Positions 1 through 5,176 of a stretch of 5,176 nucleotides of DNA are shown here, piece by piece; position 1 is the first letter of the stretch; each line of letters starts with the position of its first letter. Made by a program: the position numbers and the translations under genes. The notes under the pieces are model-generated. The model saw nothing but the letters and a program-made list of their open reading frames with translations. It made no database searches and was not told the origin of the DNA. Source of the DNA: Pseudomonadota bacterium (GTDB lineage: Bacteria > Pseudomonadota > Alphaproteobacteria > Acetobacterales > Acetobacteraceae); the NCBI GenBank assembly GCA_021805485.1, contig JAJZFF010000544.1, positions 1 through 5,176 of the forward strand, in the 5' to 3' direction.

Positions 1-1743
1 GGGCGCCGCACCTTTCGGCGCGCGGCGGCGAACGCCAAGACCGGCGAGGCCGGCGCGCAGCGCGTTGCTGGCGACGAAGCCCATGTAGCCGAAGAAGGCG
101 CGGTCGAAGTCGCGCAGCGCCTTGCGGCCGTCGCTCTCGGCGCCGGCGTGCATCAGCCTGAGGATGTAGGGATGGCAGCGGATCGCGCCCTGGCCGAAGA
201 TGATCAGGCTGCGGGTCATGATGTTCGCGCCCTCGACCGTGATCGCGATCGGGATCTGCTGCCAGGCGCGGGCGAGGAAGTTGCCGGGGCCCATGCAGAT
301 GGCCTTGCCGCCGGCGATGTCCATCGCATCGGCCACCACCATGCGGCCGCGTTCGGTCATGTGGTATTTGGCGATGGCGGAGATGACCGAGGGCTTCTCG
401 CCGATATCGATGGCGACGGCGGAGAGCTTGCGGGTGGCGTCCATGGCGTAGAGGTGGCCGCCCATGCGGCCCATCGGCTCCTCGATCGCCTCGAACCGGC
501 CGACCGGCATGTTGAACTGGCGGCGGATGGCGGCATAGGCGCTGGTGCCGTTGGTGGCGATCTTGGCCGCGCCGGTGGCCGAGGAGGGCAGCGAGATGGC
601 GCGGCCGGCGGCGAGGCATTCCATCAGCATGCGCCAGCCCCTGCCGACCTGGGCCTGGCCGCCGATGACCATGTCGACCGGGACGAACATGTCCTGCGCG
701 CGGATCGGGCCGTTCTGGAAGACGGCGTTGAGCGGCCAGTGGCGACGGCCGATCTCGAGGCCGGGATGCGCGCGCGGGATCAGCGCGCAGGTGATGCCGG
801 GCTCGGGATTGTCGCCGAGCAGGCCTTCGGGATCGCGGACGCGGAAGGCGAGGCCGACCACGGTCGCGACCGGGGCGAGGGTGATGTAGCGCTTGTCGCA
901 GGAGACCAGGAAGCCGAGGGTCTCGCGGCCTTCCCACATGCGGCGGACGACGATGCCCGTGTCGGTGATCGAGGCGGCGTCGGAGCCGGCATAGGGGTTG
1001 GTGAGGGCGAAGCAGGGCACGTCCTCGCCGCGGGCGAGGCGCGGGAGATAGTGGTTCTTCTGCTCCTCGGTGCCGTAATGGAGGAGAAGTTCGGCCGGGC
1101 CGAGGGAGTTGGGGACCATGACCGAGACCGCCGCGGCCGAGCAGCGGGTGGCGAGCTTGGTGACCACCGCGGAATGCGCGAGTGCCGAGAAGCCCTTGCC
1201 GCCATACGATCGGGGGATGATCATGCCGAGGAAGCCGGCTTCCTTGGCATAGTCCCAGGCGGCGGGCGGCATGTCCTGCCAGATCTGGGTGCTGTCCCAG
1301 TCATTGGCGAGGTCGCAGAGGCGCTCGGTCTCGTTATCGAGGAAGGATTGCTCCTCGGGGCTGAGCACCGGCTTCGGGGTGGCGAGCAGCTTCGACCAGT
1401 CGGGGCGGCCGGCGAAGAGCTCGGCGTCCCACCAGACGGAGCCGGCCTCGATGGCGCTGCGCTCGGTCTCGCTCATCTTCGGCATGATGCGGCGGAAGAC
1501 GGGCAGCAGGCGGCGGCTGAGCAGGCGCTCGCGGGTGCCGGTCGCCGACAGCAGGGCCGCCGGCGCGCCGATGACGACCAGCAGGATGATGCTCGCGATC
1601 CAGCCGGCGGCGCCGGTCAGCCAGCCGATGACCAGCCAGGCCAGGAGGCCGGCAAGAAACAGCCGCGCGGGGCGGCGCGCGGCAATGAGGGCGCCGGCGC
1701 CGGCGATGCCGGCGAGCCACCAGAGGGCAGTGATCAAGTCCAT
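1..1743 (-). CDS. fadE: FadE-type acyl-CoA dehydrogenase, 3' end cut off by the window edge
   Basis: This enzyme catalyses the FAD-dependent alpha,beta-dehydrogenation of fatty acyl-CoA to trans-2-enoyl-CoA, the first step of beta-oxidation, and in the family passes electrons on to ETF. The window holds 581 codons from the ATG. Hydrophobic segments at about residues 2-21 and 27-61 match the N-terminal membrane-associated part of FadE. The body closely follows E. coli FadE as I remember it: VPNSLGPAELL (210-220), HYGTEEQK (222-229), the FAD/substrate loop ALTNPYAGSDAA (246-257), KRYITLAP (284-291), FQNGP (342-346), and ITVEGANIMTRS (501-512), whose Glu504 aligns with the catalytic base of acyl-CoA dehydrogenases. 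E. coli FadE is about 814 residues, so roughly 200 or more C-terminal residues lie beyond the left edge. The start is supported by AAAGGGAG 9 nt upstream. It is the third gene of the operon, 32 nt after the reductase stop. The family is very secure; the preferred chain length is unknown. Confidence 0.95.
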   Translation of the reverse strand, partial: MDLITALWWLAGIAGAGALIAARRPARLFLAGLLAWLVIGWLTGAAGWIASIILLVVIGAPAALLSATGTRERLLSRRLLPVFRRIMPKMSETERSAIEAGSVWWDAELFAGRPDWSKLLATPKPVLSPEEQSFLDNETERLCDLANDWDSTQIWQDMPPAAWDYAKEAGFLGMIIPRSYGGKGFSALAHSAVVTKLATRCSAAAVSVMVPNSLGPAELLLHYGTEEQKNHYLPRLARGEDVPCFALTNPYAGSDAASITDTGIVVRRMWEGRETLGFLVSCDKRYITLAPVATVVGLAFRVRDPEGLLGDNPEPGITCALIPRAHPGLEIGRRHWPLNAVFQNGPIRAQDMFVPVDMVIGGQAQVGRGWRMLMECLAAGRAISLPSSATGAAKIATNGTSAYAAIRRQFNMPVGRFEAIEEPMGRMGGHLYAMDATRKLSAVAIDIGEKPSVISAIAKYHMTERGRMVVADAMDIAGGKAICMGPGNFLARAWQQIPIAITVEGANIMTRSLIIFGQGAIRCHPYILRLMHAGAESDGRKALRDFDRAFFGYMGFVASNALRAGLAGLGVRRRAPKGAAP

Positions 1744-1752
1744 GTCGTCAAT

Positions 1753-1760
1753 CTCCCTTT
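1753..1760 (-). promoter_or_regulatory. Ribosome binding site of fadE
   Basis: On the minus strand this reads AAAGGGAG and lies 9 nt before the ATG at 1743. It supports that ATG as the start, as does the hydrophobic FadE-like N-terminus that begins there. It sits wholly in the short gap after the reductase stop codon, so fadE has its own initiation signal. Confidence 0.7.
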
Positions 1761-1775
1761 CCGGGCCGCCGTCGC

Positions 1776-2846
1776 TCAGGCGGCGGCGATCGCGCCGGTC
1801 GAGCGGTCGGTGAAGGCGTCGTAGTGAATGTCGGCCGCCGCGATGCCCGCCGCGCGCAGCACCGGCAGTGCGGCGTCGATCATCACGGGCGGACCGCAGA
1901 GATAGGCCTGATGGCCGGCGAGTGCCACGCCGAGCGCGGCGAGATGCTCGTGCACGAAACCCCGCGCGCCGGACCAGTCAGAGCCCGCCGGCTCGGCCGA
2001 GAGGACCGGCACGAAGGTGAAACGGGAAATCCAGCTGCGGGTGAGAAGCGAAATCTCGTCGAGCGCGTAGAGATCGGCCCTGGTGCGGACGCCGAAAATC
2101 AGGATCGCGTCGCGCGGCACGCGGTCGGCCCGCGCCTGTTCGAGCACCGCCTTGACCGGGCCGAGCCCCGACCCGCCGGCGATGGCGACGATGGGGGCGG
2201 TGCCGGGGCGGAGCCAGAAATCGCCGAACGGGCCGCGCAGGTCGAGCGTGTCGCCGGGGCGTGCCGCCTCGAACAGCCAGGAGGTGAAGGCGCCGCCGGG
2301 GACGTGGCGGATGAAGAAGCGGGCGGTGGTCGCCGCCGGGCCGGAGGGCGGGTCGATGAAGGAGAACTGCCGCGCCTCGTCGCCGGGTCGGGCGAGTTCG
2401 GCATACTGGCCGGCGGTGTAGCCGAGCGGGGCATCGAGCGTCACGGACAGGCGCATGATGTCCGGCGTCATGCGGTCGAGTGCTGCGATGCTGGCGCGGG
2501 CGGCGATCACGTCATGCCGGGGGCCGCCGAGGGAAAGGCGGTCGTTCTCGAGAACGACCGGGCCCTTCGGCACCGACTGGCAGGCGAGGATGACGCCGGC
2601 GCGCATCTCCTCGTCGGTCAGGAGGTAGGATTTGTCGGTGAGTTCGCGCACCTCGCCCTCGACCAGCCGGGTCTTGCAGGTGCCGCAGGAGCCCACACGG
2701 CAGCTGTGCGGATAGGCGATGCCCTGGTCGAGCGCGGCCTGCAGGATGGTCTGCTTCGGCGGCACGTCGAAGCTGAGATCCGCGGGCAGGACGCGGACGC
2801 TCGCCGCGCCCTGCCTGCCGCCGAAGAGACGGTCGAGCAGCCCCAT
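1776..2846 (-). CDS. Ferredoxin-FAD-NAD(P)H oxidoreductase, electron donor to the adjacent di-iron hydroxylase (XylA/MmoC/BenC-like)
   Basis: This cytosolic electron-transfer protein of 356 residues takes hydride from NAD(P)H to FAD, then to a plant-type [2Fe-2S] cluster, then to an oxygenase. The N-terminal ferredoxin domain spans about residues 16-105 with cluster ligands Cys49, Cys54, Cys57 and Cys89 (CRVGSCGTC, then LACQ). The FAD domain follows at about 113-212 with RQFS at 159-162. The nucleotide-binding domain holds GGSGLGP (224-230), CGPP (317-320) and the closing HYDAF (341-345). This order and length match reductases such as XylA of xylene monooxygenase and MmoC, and differ from reductases with a C-terminal ferredoxin. 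The ATG is 3 nt after the hydroxylase stop, with GGAG 6 nt upstream lying inside the end of the hydroxylase gene, so the two are probably translationally coupled. That placement makes the hydroxylase its natural partner. The choice between NADH and NADPH cannot be read here. Confidence 0.93.
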   Translation of the reverse strand: MGLLDRLFGGRQGAASVRVLPADLSFDVPPKQTILQAALDQGIAYPHSCRVGSCGTCKTRLVEGEVRELTDKSYLLTDEEMRAGVILACQSVPKGPVVLENDRLSLGGPRHDVIAARASIAALDRMTPDIMRLSVTLDAPLGYTAGQYAELARPGDEARQFSFIDPPSGPAATTARFFIRHVPGGAFTSWLFEAARPGDTLDLRGPFGDFWLRPGTAPIVAIAGGSGLGPVKAVLEQARADRVPRDAILIFGVRTRADLYALDEISLLTRSWISRFTFVPVLSAEPAGSDWSGARGFVHEHLAALGVALAGHQAYLCGPPVMIDAALPVLRAAGIAAADIHYDAFTDRSTGAIAAA

Positions 2847-2849
2847 CGG

Positions 2850-4052
2850 TTACTCCGCCGCGGCCAGGGTGGCGAGATGCGCGCGCGAGGCGGCAAACTC
2901 GGGCACGCCGCTGCGGGCATTCGCCGCCTCGATCAGCGGGAATTCGGCGGGGATCGCGTAGCGGCGGTCCCAGTCGAGCACCAGCGGGTGGACGATGCGC
3001 CGGAACACCGAGGGCGCCAGCGCGAGATAGATCATCGTCAGGTAGCCGAACGGCATCATCGGCGCGTCCGGATAGGAGCGGAGTTCCCAATAGGGCTTGT
3101 CGCCCATGGCGTGGTGATGCGAGTGGCGGGTGAGGTTGAACAGCAGCCAGGACGAGACGCGGTGGTTGCAGTTCCACGAATGCCGCGGTTCGATCGGCGC
3201 GCCCGGCACGCGGACGATGCCGTAATGCTCGATGTAGTTGACCGCCTCGAGATAGCTTTTGCCGAACAGCGATGTCGCGAAGAAGACGGCGACGCCGACC
3301 CAGCCGGCGAAGAGGAGGAAAAGCCCGGCATAGGCGAGGGTCATCAGCCAGCCGGTGAACATGCGGTTGCGCGGGCTCCAGACCGGTCGGCCGAGGCGCT
3401 TCAGCCGCGCCGCCTCGATGTGCCAGGCGCCGGCGATCTGCCCGAGGGTGGAGCGGACGATGAAGTGATAGACGGATTCGCCGCGATAGGCGGTGGCCGG
3501 GTCCTTCGGCGTGCCGAGATTGGCGTGGTGTCCGTAGACATGCTCGATCGAGAAGCTCGCATCCGAGGTGAGCGCCAGCAGCCAGCGGCCGACCAGCATG
3601 GCCGGCCGGCTCCATGTGCGGTGCGTGAGTTCGTGGCCGACCACGGTGCCGAATCCCGCCCAGATCGTGCCGAGCGCATAGGCGCCGACGACGAGCTCGA
3701 TCAGGGTGACATGCGCGCGGGCGGCGAGCAGATCGACGCCGGTCAGCGCCGCATAGGCGTGGCCGAGCCCCAGCGTGTCGCCGCGGATGCCGAGATAGCC
3801 GCCAAGGAACCAGGCGTAGAAGACGAGGTAGACCACCATCAGCGGCAGGACGAGATAGAGCTGGAGGTTCATCTGCGTCGGGTTGCGATAGACCGGATCG
3901 GAAAGTTCCATGCCGCCGACGAGGTCGAGACCGACGAAGACGGCGGTGATGATCGCCGCGGCAATGAAATAATGCCACCCGCCCAGAGTCATCAGGGCGG
4001 TGAAGACGACGGCGATGGCGGTGATCGAAAGCGATCTTGCTGTGGCTTGCAT
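2850..4052 (-). CDS. AlkB/XylM-family integral-membrane di-iron monooxygenase (alkane 1-monooxygenase-like)
   Basis: This 400-residue protein belongs to the membrane fatty acid desaturase/hydroxylase superfamily and most likely inserts oxygen into a terminal or methyl C-H bond of a hydrophobic substrate. All nine expected iron-ligand histidines are present: HELTH (His140, 144), EHVYGHH (His171, 175, 176) followed by TPKDPA (181-186), NYIEHYG (His276), and RHSHHHA (His310, 313, 314). The NYIEHYG box and GHHANLGTPKDPA separate AlkB-type hydroxylases from ordinary desaturases. About six membrane segments are visible, near residues 9-28, 29-46, 66-88, 116-137, 234-262 and 334-350. The length is normal for AlkB (about 400) and slightly above XylM, and there is no fused rubredoxin. 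It is first in the operon and followed 3 nt later by a XylA-like reductase. The ATG is backed by AGGAG 10 nt upstream. The substrate (alkane, alkyl-aromatic, fatty acid or terpenoid) is open, so no symbol is given. Confidence 0.9.
   Translation of the reverse strand: MQATARSLSITAIAVVFTALMTLGGWHYFIAAAIITAVFVGLDLVGGMELSDPVYRNPTQMNLQLYLVLPLMVVYLVFYAWFLGGYLGIRGDTLGLGHAYAALTGVDLLAARAHVTLIELVVGAYALGTIWAGFGTVVGHELTHRTWSRPAMLVGRWLLALTSDASFSIEHVYGHHANLGTPKDPATAYRGESVYHFIVRSTLGQIAGAWHIEAARLKRLGRPVWSPRNRMFTGWLMTLAYAGLFLLFAGWVGVAVFFATSLFGKSYLEAVNYIEHYGIVRVPGAPIEPRHSWNCNHRVSSWLLFNLTRHSHHHAMGDKPYWELRSYPDAPMMPFGYLTMIYLALAPSVFRRIVHPLVLDWDRRYAIPAEFPLIEAANARSGVPEFAASRAHLATLAAAE
2853..2856 (-). promoter_or_regulatory. 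Ribosome binding site of the reductase, inside the end of the hydroxylase gene
   Basis: The minus strand reads GGAG, then 6 nt that include the hydroxylase TAA, then the reductase ATG. The signal overlaps the last codons of the upstream gene, which fixes the ATG at 2846 as the start and points to translational coupling. Confidence 0.65.
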
Positions 4053-4062
4053 GGGCTGGACG

Positions 4063-4067
4063 CTCCT
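4063..4067 (-). promoter_or_regulatory. Ribosome binding site of the hydroxylase
   Basis: The minus strand reads AGGAG 10 nt before the ATG at 4052. It is the only strong Shine-Dalgarno match near the 5' end of this reading frame and supports the chosen start. Confidence 0.65.
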
Positions 4068-4086
4068 GTTTATGTTTTGGAGAGCA

Positions 4087-4100
4087 CGTTGACGTAAACG
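4087..4100. promoter_or_regulatory. Near-palindromic ACGT-centred operator candidate
   Basis: CGTTGACGTAAACG is a 14-base inverted repeat with 12 of 14 positions symmetric around the central ACGT; only the pair 4091/4096 breaks symmetry. It lies 34 nt before the hydroxylase start codon, inside the AT-rich leader, where a bound regulator could block transcription. From memory, ACGT-centred palindromes of this look have been described for regulators of acyl-CoA and branched-chain degradation genes in proteobacteria (MerR-family LiuR type). That link is an inference, not a match I could compute. Confidence 0.4.
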
Positions 4101-4145
4101 ATAGTTTTGCCCTGATGCAAGTTATTTTTTGGATAGTTTAGGCGA

Positions 4146-4174
4146 ATTAATCCTGTTTTTGGGATTTTGATCAA
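4146..4174 (-). promoter_or_regulatory. Candidate sigma-70-type promoter of the hydroxylase operon
   Basis: The minus strand has TTGATC (4174-4169), a 17-base spacer, and ATTAAT (4151-4146). Each box matches four of six consensus bases and the spacing is ideal. It lies in the only AT-rich block of the window and points at the hydroxylase gene, giving a leader of roughly 85 nt. The operator candidate would then sit downstream of the transcription start. A weaker alternative, TTGCAT-17-TTACGT, overlaps the operator candidate. Confidence 0.35.
4149..4166. repeat. Short inverted repeat inside the promoter region
   Basis: AATCC (4149-4153) and GGATT (4162-4166) are exact reverse complements around an 8-base loop. 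It overlaps the candidate -10 box and spacer. It is too short and AT-rich to be a convincing terminator; it could be a regulator site or chance. Confidence 0.25.
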
Positions 4175-4193
4175 TTTATGACGATTGCCCCGA

Positions 4194-4211
4194 GCACTGC
4201 GGGACCAGTGC
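4194..4211. repeat. Perfect 6-bp inverted repeat with 6-base loop
   Basis: GCACTG (4194-4199) and CAGTGC (4206-4211) are perfect reverse complements around CGGGAC. No T-rich tract follows on either strand, so it is not a typical intrinsic terminator. It lies just upstream of the AT-rich promoter block and could be a regulator site; chance is possible. Confidence 0.3.
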
Positions 4212-4319
4212 CAGTCGCGGCACATTTGCGGGCCGGCACGCTGCCACGACGCGGAGGATCACCTGCGAATCGCCGCAGCCAGCCGCGCTCGGCAGAGGCA
4301 TGCGCCGGCGCGGAGAGAT

Positions 4320-4403
4320 CTAGAGGCTGGGCTTCAGGAATGGCGCCGGCATGACGAAGCCGGACGGGGCGGCGACGCTGACGGCGCCGCCCTTCACGCG
4401 GTC
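4320..4403 (-). other. In-frame, coding-like extension after the stop of the repeat protein
   Basis: After the TAA at 4406-4404 the same frame stays open for 27 codons to a TAG at 4322-4320. Of these 27 codons, 26 end in G or C, and A/T is concentrated at the second position, as in real genes of this genome. The encoded tail begins DRVKGG and ends APFLKPSL. It may be the remnant of a longer C-terminus cut by a recent stop mutation, a readthrough extension, or GC-rich non-coding DNA. Its charged and aromatic residues differ from the repeat protein, which weakens the remnant idea. Confidence 0.35.
4367..4392 (-). terminator. Strong GC stem-loop downstream of the repeat protein gene (possible terminator without T tract)
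   Basis: GGGCGGCG (4367-4374) and CGCCGCCC (4385-4392) form a perfect 8-bp GC stem with a 10-base loop, beginning 11 nt after the TAA on the minus strand. No T run follows, so termination efficiency is doubtful. It would help insulate the downstream operon. The stem lies inside the coding-like in-frame extension, so it may instead be a by-product of GC-rich codons. Confidence 0.35.
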
Positions 4404-5176
4404 TTACAGCTTGCTTGTCAAACCGGGCAGAAGGCCGGTCACGGGCGCAAGCGGGCTCGTGCTGCCCGTGGTTCCCGTGGCGCTGGAGAGCGTGCCCGTC
4501 ACCGCCGTTACCGCGCCGGTCACCGGTGCCAACAGGGTGGTCGTGCCGGTCGTCGAACCGCCCGTGGGCAGGGTGCTGGTGGCCGTGGCGAGCGTGCCGG
4601 TGATCGGCGCGAGCGCGCCGGTGGCGCCGGTGGTCGAGCCGCCGACCGGCAGGGCGCTGGTCGCCGTGTTGATCACCTGGCCGACCACGCCGGTCACCGT
4701 GCCAAGGCCGGAGCCGGTCAAGCCGCCCAGCGGCGAGGTCGAGGGCAGCGAGCCGACCGCCGTGCCGGTGGCGCCGGTCAGCGTCGCCGCACCGGTGCCG
4801 AGCGCGCCCGATACCGAACCCGTCAGGTTCGTCAGCGTCTGGCCAAGCGACGTGCCGCCCGGCGTGCTCGTGCCGCCGATCGCGTTGCTCGCCGTCACCA
4901 GCGCGCCGTTCACCGCCCCGCCCAGCACAGGCACGTTGCCGGCGCCATTGGCCAGCGTGTCCACCCCGCCGCCGACGGCGCCGCCCAGGCTCTGGTTCGC
5001 CGTCGCCAGCAGCGTCGAGGCCACCGGCAGCGTCGCCGTGTTGAGCGAGCCCACCTTGAGCTGAACCACCTGCCCGTTCGACAGCACGCCGACCTGAACC
5101 GGGGCATTGGGCTGCGGCGACGTGCTCAGCACATTGGCGCTGAGCAGCGGTGTCACGGTCGATGAACCGGTCGATG
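4404..5176 (-). CDS. Low-complexity Gly/Thr/Ala/Ser/Val/Leu-rich repeat protein, C-terminal part (5' end outside window)
   Basis: I do not recognise a specific family. The visible 256 residues run without a stop off the right edge; the GTG at 5156 is more likely an internal valine (preceded by STGSST) because the frame stays open upstream and I see no good ribosome binding site. The segment is strikingly uniform: no Cys, His, Arg, Glu, Phe, Trp or Tyr, one Asp and two Lys. Near the left part of the visible protein is a Val-rich stretch (VGVLSNGQVVQLKVGSLN). The C-terminus carries three 27-residue tandem repeats ending in LAP(V/I)TG, then a 9-residue tail LLPGLTSKL. Glycines are frequent but not every third residue, so it is not a strict collagen triple-helix repeat, although annotation pipelines sometimes name such proteins collagen-like. 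A secreted or surface role is plausible from composition, but the signal region is not visible. It is probably unrelated to the downstream operon. Confidence 0.75.
   Translation of the reverse strand, partial: STGSSTVTPLLSANVLSTSPQPNAPVQVGVLSNGQVVQLKVGSLNTATLPVASTLLATANQSLGGAVGGGVDTLANGAGNVPVLGGAVNGALVTASNAIGGTSTPGGTSLGQTLTNLTGSVSGALGTGAATLTGATGTAVGSLPSTSPLGGLTGSGLGTVTGVVGQVINTATSALPVGGSTTGATGALAPITGTLATATSTLPTGGSTTGTTTLLAPVTGAVTAVTGTLSSATGTTGSTSPLAPVTGLLPGLTSKL
4434..4676 (-). repeat. Three imperfect 81-bp tandem repeats (27 codons each) in the repeat protein gene
   Basis: The units occupy 4676-4596, 4595-4515 and 4514-4434 in reading order. All are exactly 27 codons and end in LAPITG, LAPVTG and LAPVTG. 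The first two share TATS(A/T)LP, then GGSTTG; the third has drifted (TGTLSSATGTTG). Weaker echoes such as STSPLGGLTG occur further upstream. Constant unit length with sequence drift suggests duplication by slippage or recombination followed by divergence. Confidence 0.8.

Larger units (their letters stand above)
4053..4403. other. 351-base intergenic region with a sharp change in base composition
   Basis: This gap separates the repeat protein from the hydroxylase operon. Bases of about 4068-4180 are rich in A/T, unlike everything else in the window, and hold the promoter and operator candidates. Bases of about 4181-4319 are GC-rich again and I see no gene there, only an inverted repeat at 4194-4211. 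Bases 4320-4403 have coding-like codon structure in frame with the upstream gene and a GC-rich stem. No RNA gene is recognisable. Confidence 0.7.

Noticed and set aside
148..1824. Long plus-strand open frame (558 codons) opposite fadE
   Set aside because: The minus strand encodes an unambiguous FadE; the plus-strand product is low-complexity Asp/Gly/Ala/His/Arg-rich shadow sequence.
2850..4052. Ordinary acyl-lipid or acyl-CoA fatty acid desaturase
   Set aside because: The His boxes are shared, but NYIEHYG, GHHANLGTPKDPA and the order of boxes fit AlkB/XylM hydroxylases better, and the reductase has an N-terminal ferredoxin as in XylA.
1824..4097. Very long plus-strand open frame (757 codons) opposite the hydroxylase and reductase genes
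   Set aside because: Its translation is rich in Arg, Gly, Ala, Asp and Glu with no recognisable motif, as expected from the antisense of GC-rich genes, while the minus strand gives two intact enzymes with all catalytic motifs.
4213..4226. Sigma-54-like GGCAC...TTGC on the plus strand
   Set aside because: The GG and GC elements are several bases too close together for a -24/-12 promoter and it points away from the operon.
5154..5156. GTG as the start codon of the repeat protein
   Set aside because: The frame remains open upstream to the window edge with similar residues and no clear Shine-Dalgarno, so the true start is probably outside the window.
4185..5165. Plus-strand open frames opposite the repeat protein
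   Set aside because: One is an Arg/Gln-rich shadow and the other a Val/Pro-rich mirror of the repeats; neither has a ribosome binding site or a recognisable domain. The minus frame has a cleaner repeat structure, although with low-complexity sequence the strand call is less certain than for the enzymes.

Overview
This is a GC-rich window whose genes all lie on the minus strand and whose codon third positions are strongly G/C. That fits a high-GC Gram-negative proteobacterium, probably an alphaproteobacterium. The lineage is inferred from composition and gene content only; there is no rRNA or other marker gene.

Read in the direction of transcription (right to left), the window opens with the 3' part of a low-complexity Gly/Thr/Ala/Ser/Leu/Val-rich protein (5176 to 4404, start outside the window). 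It ends in three exact-length 27-residue tandem repeats. A 351-base gap (4403-4053) follows. Its upstream half is GC-rich; its downstream half is strikingly AT-rich and holds a candidate promoter, a near-palindromic ACGT-centred operator candidate and a good ribosome binding site. After that comes a tight operon of three genes: an AlkB/XylM-family membrane di-iron hydroxylase (4052-2850), a ferredoxin-FAD-NAD(P)H reductase of the XylA/MmoC/BenC layout (2846-1776, 3 nt after the hydroxylase stop), and a FadE-type acyl-CoA dehydrogenase (1743 to the left edge, truncated, 32 nt after the reductase stop).

The likely logic is that the reductase passes electrons from NAD(P)H through FAD and a [2Fe-2S] centre directly to the membrane hydroxylase, with no rubredoxin in sight. 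The hydroxylase inserts oxygen into a hydrophobic C-H bond. After further oxidation and CoA activation, by enzymes not in this window, FadE would carry out the first dehydrogenation of beta-oxidation. This resembles an alkane, alkyl-side-chain or lipid oxidation operon that uses XylMA-style electron transfer instead of the classical AlkB-rubredoxin-rubredoxin reductase chain. The substrate cannot be read from the sequence.

The clearest points for a second look are this hybrid operon, the operator-like palindrome in front of it, the repeat protein's extreme composition, and an in-frame coding-like stretch after that protein's stop codon.
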